Shown here piece by piece: positions 27,981 through 35,889 of a stretch of DNA of 35,889 nucleotides; positions within the stretch are counted from its first letter, which is position 1, and each line of letters opens with the position of its first letter. Origin of the DNA: Flavobacteriaceae bacterium (lineage in GTDB: Bacteria; Bacteroidota; Bacteroidia; Flavobacteriales; Flavobacteriaceae); contig DAOUTI010000004.1 of assembly GCA_030626795.1 (NCBI GenBank), positions 1 to 35,889 on the forward strand, in the 5' to 3' direction. A program made the position numbers and the translations under genes. The notes beneath the pieces were generated by a model. It had not been told where the DNA came from. It ran no database searches and was given only the letters and a program-made list of their open reading frames with translations.

Positions 27981-29267
27981 CTATTTTTTACTACTATTCA
28001 TATAGTCGATCGTTAAATTCACCATAGATTTTACACCTAATTTCAAACCACTTTCGTCGATATAAAAATCTGGAGTATGATGAGATGCTGCATCTTCAGG
28101 TTTCACATTTAAAGGTTTTCCCCCAACAAAAAAATACAAACCAGGAATTTCTTTTTGAAAGAAAGAAAAATCTTCTGCGCCAGTAATGGCGTCAATTAAA
28201 ATCACATTTTCTACACCTGCTGATTTTTGAAGTGAAGGTAACATTTTTGCTGTAAGGGCTTTATCATTATAAGTTATTGGCAATCCTTTAGAGATTTCTA
28301 TATCTGCTGTACCTCCAAAACTTTCTGCAATAGCTTTAACACGAAATATCATCATGTCATTTAATTTTTTTTGCATGGCATAATCTAATGTTCTTATAGT
28401 TCCTATCATTTCAACTTCTTCTGGAATAATATTGTTTCTAACACCTCCTCTAATTAATCCAACAGTAATTACAGCGGCTTCTTTTGTTAATTCAGTATCT
28501 CTACTTATAATTGTTTGTAAACCATTAATAATTTGAGCTGAAATCACAATGGGATCAATACCTCCCCAAGGTCTTGAGCCATGAGTTTGCTTACCATGAA
28601 CTTTAATTACAAATCGCTGTGCGGCAGCCATTGTTCCTCCAGGTTTGTATGTGATTTTTCCAACATCAATTCCTGCTCCAATGTGTAAGCCAAAAATAAC
28701 ATCTACATCAGGATTTTTTAAAACACCTTCTTTAATCATCAATTCAGCACCTCCTTCTTCACCTTCAGGAGCGCCTTCTTCTGCAGGTTGAAAAATAAAC
28801 TTTACTGTTCCTTTTAAGTCTTTTCTCATTTTACTTAGTACTTCTGCGGTACCCATTAGCATAGCAATATGCGTATCATGTCCACAGGCATGCATTACAC
28901 CTGTTTCAATACCGTTATAAGTGCTTTTTACTTTCGAAGCAAAAGCAATATCAACTCTTTCGGTAACTGGTAAACCATCAATATCTGCCCGTAAAGCAAT
29001 TACTGGCCCTGGTTTTCCTCCTTTTAAAATACCAACTACACCTGTATGTGCAACACCTGTTTGTACTTCTATTCCAAGGCTTTTTAAATGAGTAGCAATT
29101 TTTTTTGAAGTTTCAAATTCTCTATTTGATAACTCTGGATTTTCGTGAAAGTCTCTTCTCCATTCAATAACCTTTGGTTCAACTTGATCAATAAGTTTAT
29201 CTGTTTTTTGTTTTTGTGCATGTAGACTTATTGAAATTAATGCAGTAAGAAATAATAATTTTTTCAT
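27981..29267 (-). CDS. M20 family amidohydrolase/metallopeptidase, signal peptide
   Basis: 428 aa; WRRDFHENPELSNREFETSKKIATHLKSLG, GPVIALRADIDGLPVTE, VMHACGHDTHIAMLMGTAEVL, FQPAEEGAPEGEEGGAELM. Confidence 0.94.
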   Translation of the reverse strand: MKKLLFLTALISISLHAQKQKTDKLIDQVEPKVIEWRRDFHENPELSNREFETSKKIATHLKSLGIEVQTGVAHTGVVGILKGGKPGPVIALRADIDGLPVTERVDIAFASKVKSTYNGIETGVMHACGHDTHIAMLMGTAEVLSKMRKDLKGTVKFIFQPAEEGAPEGEEGGAELMIKEGVLKNPDVDVIFGLHIGAGIDVGKITYKPGGTMAAAQRFVIKVHGKQTHGSRPWGGIDPIVISAQIINGLQTIISRDTELTKEAAVITVGLIRGGVRNNIIPEEVEMIGTIRTLDYAMQKKLNDMMIFRVKAIAESFGGTADIEISKGLPITYNDKALTAKMLPSLQKSAGVENVILIDAITGAEDFSFFQKEIPGLYFFVGGKPLNVKPEDAASHHTPDFYIDESGLKLGVKSMVNLTIDYMNSSKK

Positions 29268-29283
29268 GGTTAATTAATTTTTA

Positions 29284-29337
29284 GTAAATCTAATAAAATA
29301 ATAACAATTTAATTTAATTAGATTTACACAAATAAAA
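29284..29337. repeat. Perfect 11-bp inverted repeat in the divergent promoter region
   Basis: GTAAATCTAAT (29284-29294) / ATTAGATTTAC (29327-29337). Confidence 0.75.
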
Positions 29338-29359
29338 AATCAAATTAATATCATTACCG

Positions 29360-30211
29360 ATGGTATCAAAAATTTTGCAATTATCAGAATTTCTTTTTGA
29401 CAAGCTTCAGAAAATTTGGGAAAATCAAAGAGTCAATAAAATTGTAAGTAATTCATTAGTCTTTATCTTTATTGGAAGTCTAATTATTAGCTACCTTGAC
29501 AGAAATAAAATAATTTCATTAGGGAGTCTTGATGATTTTTTTTCTAACCCTTTTTTTGCAATTGAAATTGCCTTTACATTATTATTGATTTTAGAGCTCT
29601 TGAGTTTGATTTTTGTGCTCCCAGAATCTGTAGCAAAATCAGTTGGTAAACAATTTGAAGTATTATCTCTTATATTTATAAGGTCTGGATTTAAAGAAAT
29701 AAGCCATATTAAAGATTTTGAATGGCATACCATGACTGATTCATTAATCAATTTATTTGCATATGCCGTTGGTTCATTAATTATATTTGTTATTTTAGGA
29801 TTTAATTATAAATTACAGAAACACAATCGATTAACAGACTCTGAAAATGATCAAAGTGAGTTTATTCAAACAAAAAAATTATTGGCTTTATTTTTAATGA
29901 TTGCCTTTATTGGAGTAGGAATTTATGATACTACTTTTTTATTAGAAACAGGTTCATACCTACATTCATTTCATTTATTCTACTCTGTACTTATTTTTAG
30001 TGATATTATTATTTTGCTAATCGCATTGAGATACACACTTAATTACTTGAAAATATTTAGATATTCTGCCTTTGTTTTAGCAACTTTACTGATACGGATA
30101 TCACTAACAATTCCTCCATTTTACAATGTTATTATTGGGATTTCTTCAGCTTTATTTATTTTACTCTTAACCATATCTTATAATTACTTTTTAAAAGATT
30201 CATCTGATTAG
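29360..30211 (+). CDS. Polytopic membrane protein of unknown function
   Basis: 283 aa, about 6-7 hydrophobic segments; no family confidently recognised. Confidence 0.75.
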   Translation: MVSKILQLSEFLFDKLQKIWENQRVNKIVSNSLVFIFIGSLIISYLDRNKIISLGSLDDFFSNPFFAIEIAFTLLLILELLSLIFVLPESVAKSVGKQFEVLSLIFIRSGFKEISHIKDFEWHTMTDSLINLFAYAVGSLIIFVILGFNYKLQKHNRLTDSENDQSEFIQTKKLLALFLMIAFIGVGIYDTTFLLETGSYLHSFHLFYSVLIFSDIIILLIALRYTLNYLKIFRYSAFVLATLLIRISLTIPPFYNVIIGISSALFILLLTISYNYFLKDSSD

Positions 30212-30219
30212 AAACAAAA

Positions 30220-31620
30220 TTAATCTACAAATTTAATACCGAAGGTTACAATATCAGCATTCAAATCATTGCTTCGTTGGTAATGATTATAGCGTAATTC
30301 TATATTTTTTAATCCAAACTTCCAAATTTTAGCTTTCGTAAATATATCGGTATATTTTAATCCTATTCCGTATTGATTTGCATCAAATGCAGATAAATCA
30401 TAGTCGGAAGTATAATATTTTTCTGTAGATAAATGCACTTCTTTAGGTGCAAAATAATCAGCTTCTGTTTGTGTATAAAAGCGATACATTGGAGATATGG
30501 TAAATTTTTGCCCTAATTTAATTGGTAATTCAATACTTGCAGTATGTGCTGTAACTCCCCAATCATCATAATAATATCGATAGTAGGTTCTAATTACAAA
30601 ATGCTCATTGAGGTAGAAATTAAATCGAGTACCTATTGGAAGTTTAAATCTAGAAGTTGGTAAATTTTCATTATCATCTGCCAGTTGAAATTGCTCAATA
30701 AAAAAATCTGGTTTATCAGCAAAATAAACACGATGATATGGTGTTGACAATAAACCTTCTTGCATAATAACATCAAAAAATACTGAAGCTTGGATATTTT
30801 TGGTTAGTATTTGTGAAAAGCTAGCCGATAGCGCATAGGAGTTTCTATGCTCGTCTGAGTTTAAAGTAAAATGACTTGGAGCATAAACAGCATCTGGAAA
30901 ATTTGGATCTCCAATAATATCAACTCCCTCAAAAAAACCACCATCTAAACCATCTTCTATATAAGAATCTAATTCGGTTGGGTAAATGGATCGCCATTTA
31001 TCAAAATAAATTTGAGCTTTAAAACTCAACTCTGTGTTTTGTTGATTAAATAGTTTTGTATAAGCACCTCCTACTCCAATAGAAAAATAATCATATTCGG
31101 TTGAAAAACCAATATTACCACTAACAATGGTATTTCTATCTTCAGAGCTATGTGCATAATTGGCTGAACCATGAACCAAAACATCACTCATAGAAGCACC
31201 CGAAGATGCATACCAAGGATTTGCACCTCCTTCATCAACTCCTTTTTCGATTGCAAATTTATCATCATCTTCTTCATCGTCATCGTCGTCTCCTCCTTTA
31301 GAAGCTCCCGATCTATCAAAAGGATTTATATTACTCGAAGATGCCGAAGTGTAAGCTGAAATACCAATATCAACAGTTAAAACATCATTATTTTTAATTG
31401 GCAAACTAATGATAATTGATGAAGTAAAGTCGGTTAACTCTTCTGTACCATCGCCTCCTGCAACCGAAGAATGTATTCCATCTTGAGCATAATAACTCAT
31501 TAAAATATCAACCTCGATAGATTCTAAAACCTTTTTTTGATACGTATTATTTGTAGTTTCTTGAGCCACGATATTCTGTATCAAGAAAATAAACATTATT
31601 CCTAATAATTTAAATTTCAT
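30220..31620 (-). CDS. DUF3570-like outer-membrane beta-barrel-type protein
   Basis: 466 aa; signal peptide; SYYAQDGIHSSVAGGDGTEELTD; many alternating beta-strand-like segments; ends FGIKFVD. Confidence 0.85.
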   Translation of the reverse strand: MKFKLLGIMFIFLIQNIVAQETTNNTYQKKVLESIEVDILMSYYAQDGIHSSVAGGDGTEELTDFTSSIIISLPIKNNDVLTVDIGISAYTSASSSNINPFDRSGASKGGDDDDDEEDDDKFAIEKGVDEGGANPWYASSGASMSDVLVHGSANYAHSSEDRNTIVSGNIGFSTEYDYFSIGVGGAYTKLFNQQNTELSFKAQIYFDKWRSIYPTELDSYIEDGLDGGFFEGVDIIGDPNFPDAVYAPSHFTLNSDEHRNSYALSASFSQILTKNIQASVFFDVIMQEGLLSTPYHRVYFADKPDFFIEQFQLADDNENLPTSRFKLPIGTRFNFYLNEHFVIRTYYRYYYDDWGVTAHTASIELPIKLGQKFTISPMYRFYTQTEADYFAPKEVHLSTEKYYTSDYDLSAFDANQYGIGLKYTDIFTKAKIWKFGLKNIELRYNHYQRSNDLNADIVTFGIKFVD

Positions 31621-31632
31621 CTTTTTTGCTTT

Positions 31633-31839
31633 TTAATTACAACCACATCCTCCACCAGTTTTACCGCCATTTGCTCCAGCAGCAGACTCCCGATAAGTTT
31701 GAAAAGTAGTTTCATACCTTTCCATTTTTTGAACAGATAGAACCATATCAGGGTCATTAATATTCATTTTCTGGTATTCTTTAACTGTAACACAGGAAGA
31801 AACCATAATCAAAAACAAAATCGCTATAATAATTTTCAT
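31633..31839 (-). CDS. DUF4266-like small lipoprotein with Gly/Cys tail
   Basis: 68 aa; lipobox VSSCVTVKEYQKMNINDPDM...FQTYRESAAGANGGKTGGGCGCN. Confidence 0.85.
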   Translation of the reverse strand: MKIIIAILFLIMVSSCVTVKEYQKMNINDPDMVLSVQKMERYETTFQTYRESAAGANGGKTGGGCGCN

Positions 31840-31841
31840 GT

Positions 31842-32831
31842 CTATATTTTTATATTTTTTAATTTAATTCCTTTAGAAGCATGTACTCTATTTTTATCAT
31901 CAATAATAATACAATCCACACCTTTTAACTGATTTACCATATTAATTCCTACTGAAGTTCCCATCACAAAAATTGAAGTTGCTAATGCATCGGCCAATTC
32001 AGCTTTTGGTGCAAAAATAGTTGCACTTACAATTCCTTTTGCAGGATATCCTGTCTTTGGGTTAATAATATGACTATATCTTATGCCTTCAAATCGGATA
32101 AATTTTTCATAATTACCCGAAGTGACAACTGCTTGGTCGTCAATATCAAACCAAGAGTAAATTTTGTTTTTATTCAACGGGTTTGTAATACCCACTTTCC
32201 AACTTACGCCATCTGGCTGTTTCCCCCAGCAGTTTAAATCACCCGAAGCATTAATCAATCCTGCTTTTACACCCTTATTTTGTAATAATTTTTTAGCCTT
32301 ATCAGCCGCATAACCTTTACCAATGGCACCGAAACCTATTTTCATTCCTTTCACTTTTAAAAAAACGGTTTGGTTGTTATAATCTAAAATGATATTAGGA
32401 TAGCCTACTTTTTCTACTGATTTTTTTATCGCTTCCGCGGAAGGCATTTCGGTAATAGAGCCATCAAATTTCCAAATTTTATCCATCGATGCATACGAAA
32501 TATCAAAAGCGCCTTCCGTAATTTTTGAAATTTGAATAGACCTATTAATTAGGTCAAACAATTCCTTACTTACTTTTACAGGTTCAATTCCTGCATTTTG
32601 ATTAATTTTTGATGTTTCAGAATTCTTATCCCAAGAAGAAATTATATTTTCTATTCGTTTAATTTCTGCAACAGCAATATCAATATAATTGTTTCCATTT
32701 TCTTTTGTAGATGCAACCACCGAAATATCAAACCTACTTCCCATTAGTTTTAGGGTACGGTCATATTTCTTCTCTTGTGCAACAACAGAAAAAACAAACA
32801 CAAATAAAAATAGCGTTAAAATATTTCTCAT
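31842..32831 (-). CDS. apbE: FAD:protein FMN transferase
   Basis: 329 aa; KLMGSRFDISVVA, GFGAIGKGYAADKAKKLLQNKGVKAGLINASGDLNCWG, HIINPKTGYPAKG, ADALATSIFVMG. Confidence 0.94.
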   Translation of the reverse strand: MRNILTLFLFVFVFSVVAQEKKYDRTLKLMGSRFDISVVASTKENGNNYIDIAVAEIKRIENIISSWDKNSETSKINQNAGIEPVKVSKELFDLINRSIQISKITEGAFDISYASMDKIWKFDGSITEMPSAEAIKKSVEKVGYPNIILDYNNQTVFLKVKGMKIGFGAIGKGYAADKAKKLLQNKGVKAGLINASGDLNCWGKQPDGVSWKVGITNPLNKNKIYSWFDIDDQAVVTSGNYEKFIRFEGIRYSHIINPKTGYPAKGIVSATIFAPKAELADALATSIFVMGTSVGINMVNQLKGVDCIIIDDKNRVHASKGIKLKNIKI

Positions 32832-33265
32832 TTTTCAAAAGCAATCAACTCATTAACATATTCTTGAGCAGTAATTTTTTTATATCCAGTCTCTCCTAAT
32901 ACATTTCCATTTTTATCTAGAACCAAAACCAAAGGAAAGTAACCTCTGTTATTATATTTTTCAGCCAAAGCATCATTGTGACTTTGTTGTTCTTTACTTA
33001 ATTTATTTGCTTTTCTTTTTGGGAAATCTAGTTTTAACAATATCCAATTATCTTTTGCGTGTTTCTTAAATTCATCACTTTCCCAAATATATTTTTCTAA
33101 TTTAATGCACGGTGCACACCAATCAGACCCAGAAAAAACCATAATCATATTTTTATTTTCTTGAGCGGCTGTTTCTTTTGCTTCCTCAAAATTTGTAAGC
33201 CATTCTTGCGAATAACTAGTTATTGAAATAAAAAATAACAAAACAGTTATAATATTTTTTTTCAT
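32828..33265 (-). CDS. Thioredoxin-fold secreted protein (CAPC active site)
   Basis: 145 aa; signal peptide; MIMVFSGSDWCAPCIKLEKYIWESDEFKKHAKDNWILLKLDFPK. Confidence 0.92.
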   Translation of the reverse strand: MKKNIITVLLFFISITSYSQEWLTNFEEAKETAAQENKNMIMVFSGSDWCAPCIKLEKYIWESDEFKKHAKDNWILLKLDFPKRKANKLSKEQQSHNDALAEKYNNRGYFPLVLVLDKNGNVLGETGYKKITAQEYVNELIAFEK

Positions 33266-33402
33266 ATCGTTTTAAATTTTTAAAAATATACGGAATTAAT
33301 ATATAAGAATAATTCTAAATAAACACTTTAAATTACCATAACTCGAGTACTCTAATTATTTTGACAATATCAAAATTATCAAAAAATGGGTATAGCTAAA
33401 AT

Positions 33403-33438
33403 AAAAAAGCCCAGTGAAATAAATTTCATTGGGCTTTT
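33403..33438 (-). terminator. Terminator of glnN
   Basis: AAAAAAGCCCAGTGAAAT-aa-ATTTCATTGGGCTTTT, near-perfect long stem, on the minus side of glnN. Confidence 0.85.
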
Positions 33439-33456
33439 AAAATTAAGTTAATAAAT

Positions 33457-35643
33457 CTATCGTGTAAACAACATTTCTCTGTATTTAGCTAAAGGCCATT
33501 TTTCATCATCAACCATCAATTCTAATTTATCGCAATGGTATCTAATTTCATCAAAATAAGGTTTTACTTTATCACAATATGTAATTGCTTTTTGCTCTAC
33601 ATCTTCCATAACATTTGCTTTTTTACGTTCTTCAACCATAGCTTTCACTTTAATTGTAATACCGCTGATATGACCGGAAATTGCTTTAATCAATTCCAAT
33701 TGCTCTTTAGCAATAGTTTCAAATTCTGACTCAAAAACATCTTTCAATCCCGTTACATTTTCAATCAAAACATTTTGATAATTAACCGCAGTAGGAATTA
33801 CGTGATTCAAAGCAATATCTCCTAAAACTCTACCTTCTATTTGAATACGTAAAGAATACTCATCCAATTCAATTTCATGACGAGCTTCAATCTCCACCTT
33901 ACTCATTACCTCTAATTCATCATACAAATCGATAGTTTTTTTAGCAATTTTAGCTCTTAGAGCAATTGGCGTAGTTTTGTTATTACTTAAGCCTCTCTTT
34001 GCTGCTTCATCTTCCCAAGCTTGTCCGTACCCATTTCCTTCAAATAATATATCTCTAGATTCTTTAATATATTCACGTAAAACATTAAAAATAGCTTCAT
34101 CTTTTTTCAATTCTTTACTAGCAATCAATTTATCAACTTCAATTTTAAAATCTTTCAATTGTTTTGCAACAATCGAATTTAAAATTGTCATTGGGTTAGC
34201 ACAATTTGCCAAAGAGCCTACAGCTCTATACTCAAATTTATTTCCTGTAAAGGCAAAAGGAGATGTTCTATTTCGATCGGTATTATCCAACATAATTTCT
34301 GGAATTTTACCTACAACATTTAATTTAAGATCAGTTTTTTCTTGCGGAGATAATTTACCGTTAGTAACACCTTCTAATTCTTTCAATACTTTAGTTAATT
34401 GCTCGCCAATAAAAACTGAAATAATTGCTGGAGGTGCTTCATTTGCCCCCAAACGATGATCATTACTTGCTGATGCAATTCCTGCTCGCATCAATTCTTC
34501 ATATTCGTGAATTGCTTTAATGGTATTGATAAAGAAAGTCAAAAATTCTAAATTACGCATAGGTGTTTTACCTGGCGCCAATAAATTTACACCTGTATTT
34601 GTACTTAATGACCAGTTATTATGTTTACCCGAACCATTAATTCCTGCAAAAGGTTTTTCGTGTAATAACAATTTAAAATTATGTTTTGAAGCTATTCTAC
34701 CCATAACATCCATTAGTAATGAATTGTGGTCAACCGCTAAGTTGGCTTCTTCATAAATTGGGGCCAATTCAAATTGATTTGGCGCTACTTCGTTATGCCT
34801 TGTCTTTACAGGAATTCCTAACTTCATACATTCATATTCCAATTCGCGCATAAAATTCATTGCTCTTTGCGGAATACTACCAAAATAATGGTCGTCTAAT
34901 TGTTGACCTTTGGCAGAGGAGTGGCCTAATAAAGTACGACCTGTCATAATAATATCAGGACGAGAAATTGCCAATGCTTTATCAATTAAAAAGTATTCTT
35001 GTTCCCAACCTAATGAGGCATTTACTTTAGTTACATTTTTATCAAAGTATTTTGCTACAGCAGTAGCATGTTTATCAATTGCTTGTAAAGCTCTTAATAA
35101 AGGTGTTTTATTGTCTAAGGCTTCACCAGTATAGGCAACAAAAATTGTAGGAATACAAAGTGTTGTACCATAAACAAATGCTGGCGATGTTGGATCCCAA
35201 GCCGTATAACCTCTCGCTTCAAAAGTATTTCTTATTCCGCCGTTTGGAAAACTTGAAGCATCTGGTTCTTGCTGTACCAATTCATTACCTCCAAATCTTT
35301 CAATGGCATTACCACCTTCGGTTGGTTCAAAAAAAGCATCATGCTTTTCTGCTGTTCCACCTGTTAAAGGTTGAAACCAATGCGTATAATGACTAACTCC
35401 TTTTGCCATTGCCCATTCTTTCATAGCTGAAGCAACTTGATCGGCAATTTTTCTATCAATTTTAGTGCCTTTTGTCATTGCACTCATTACTCCATTGTAT
35501 GCTTCTTTGGTCAAATACTGGCGCATAGAGTTTTCGCTAAATACATTGATACCAAAAGATTCTGAATGTTTTGCTGGTTCAGTAAATTCAACCGGTTTAC
35601 GGTTTAGTGTTTCCTTTAAAGCTTGAAATCGAAAAGTAGTCAT
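33457..35643 (-). CDS. glnN: Glutamine synthetase type III (GlnN)
   Basis: 728 aa; SHYTHWFQPLTGGTAEKHDAFFEP, GWEQEYFLIDKALAISRPDIIMTGRTLLG, NEVAPNQFELAPIYEEANLAVDHNSLLMDVM, RTSPFAFTGNKFEYRAVGS. Confidence 0.96.
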   Translation of the reverse strand: MTTFRFQALKETLNRKPVEFTEPAKHSESFGINVFSENSMRQYLTKEAYNGVMSAMTKGTKIDRKIADQVASAMKEWAMAKGVSHYTHWFQPLTGGTAEKHDAFFEPTEGGNAIERFGGNELVQQEPDASSFPNGGIRNTFEARGYTAWDPTSPAFVYGTTLCIPTIFVAYTGEALDNKTPLLRALQAIDKHATAVAKYFDKNVTKVNASLGWEQEYFLIDKALAISRPDIIMTGRTLLGHSSAKGQQLDDHYFGSIPQRAMNFMRELEYECMKLGIPVKTRHNEVAPNQFELAPIYEEANLAVDHNSLLMDVMGRIASKHNFKLLLHEKPFAGINGSGKHNNWSLSTNTGVNLLAPGKTPMRNLEFLTFFINTIKAIHEYEELMRAGIASASNDHRLGANEAPPAIISVFIGEQLTKVLKELEGVTNGKLSPQEKTDLKLNVVGKIPEIMLDNTDRNRTSPFAFTGNKFEYRAVGSLANCANPMTILNSIVAKQLKDFKIEVDKLIASKELKKDEAIFNVLREYIKESRDILFEGNGYGQAWEDEAAKRGLSNNKTTPIALRAKIAKKTIDLYDELEVMSKVEIEARHEIELDEYSLRIQIEGRVLGDIALNHVIPTAVNYQNVLIENVTGLKDVFESEFETIAKEQLELIKAISGHISGITIKVKAMVEERKKANVMEDVEQKAITYCDKVKPYFDEIRYHCDKLELMVDDEKWPLAKYREMLFTR

Positions 35644-35705
35644 TTTTTAATATATTTTATATGATACCACAAAAATATAACTTTTTACAAATAAAACCAC
35701 CATAC

Positions 35706-35776
35706 CCCTTATTTTTTTAGGGTAAAATTGTTATTTTTATTACTTAAATAAAAAATAACCCTAATTTTTATAGGTA
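35706..35776 (-). promoter_or_regulatory. Candidate regulatory region of glnN: two spaced copies of CCCYWATTTTTWTAGG around an AT-rich palindrome
   Basis: cccttatttttttagggta (35706-35724) and ccctaatttttataggta (35759-35776), with GTTATTTTTATT...AATAAAAAATAAC between. Confidence 0.45.
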
Positions 35777-35813
35777 TATCAATATATGATTTAAAATTTG
35801 TGAAATAGTAACC

Positions 35814-35889
35814 TTATAAGGTTAAGGCTATAAAAACAATATATCCGCCAAGGAGAATTAATCCCTCTTTCCATGATAGTTTCATTCTA
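35814..35889 (-). CDS. C-terminal end of a membrane protein (possibly Na+/Ca2+ antiporter family), truncated by window edge
   Basis: Minus-strand reading RMKLSWKEGLILLGGYIVFIALTL*; only a terminal TM-like segment is visible. Confidence 0.45.
   Translation of the reverse strand, partial: RMKLSWKEGLILLGGYIVFIALTL

Noticed and set aside
31633-31839. RiPP precursor peptide interpretation of the CGCN lipoprotein
   Set aside because: A lipobox is present and no RiPP maturase (radical SAM, YcaO, LanM type) is encoded nearby; kept only as a remote alternative.
33535-35396. Several plus-strand ORFs inside glnN
   Set aside because: Shadow ORFs antisense to a full-length, well-recognised glutamine synthetase.
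1-35889. CRISPR array, rRNA operon, complete insertion sequence or complete prophage
   Set aside because: No regularly spaced repeats, rRNA motifs, transposase or phage structural genes seen; only a partial integrase at the left edge.

Overview
This AT-rich 35.9 kb window looks like chromosome from a Flavobacteriia-type Bacteroidota. Supporting signs are gldE/gldD gliding genes, a T9SS-type C-terminus, TAnnTTTG promoter elements and a GlnN-type glutamine synthetase. Most of it is housekeeping: GatB/YqeY protein, recX, rng, HU, mutY, ssb, gldE, gldD, heme A synthase, rplU/rpmA, flippase, dut, lemA, MerR and M23 genes, alaS, GSCFA, rhodanese, M20 peptidase, glnN. The left end is the edge of an integrated element: a partial tyrosine recombinase faces a tRNA-Arg(TCG), with direct repeats between them and a degenerate tRNA fragment behind. 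The strongest candidates for a second look are: (1) a four-gene operon thioredoxin / ApbE FMN-transferase / Cys-tailed DUF4266-like lipoprotein / DUF3570-like barrel, where the barrel has two SGAS motifs resembling ApbE targets; (2) an unannotated 30-aa, 17-Lys/Arg ORF upstream of rng; (3) a 68-bp near-perfect palindrome after recX; (4) a structured ~280-bp intergenic region at 12.80-13.08 kb; (5) a cluster of three metal/lipid-type lipoproteins; (6) a paired-repeat region upstream of glnN. All assignments come from reading sequence and the supplied ORF translations. No database search was run.
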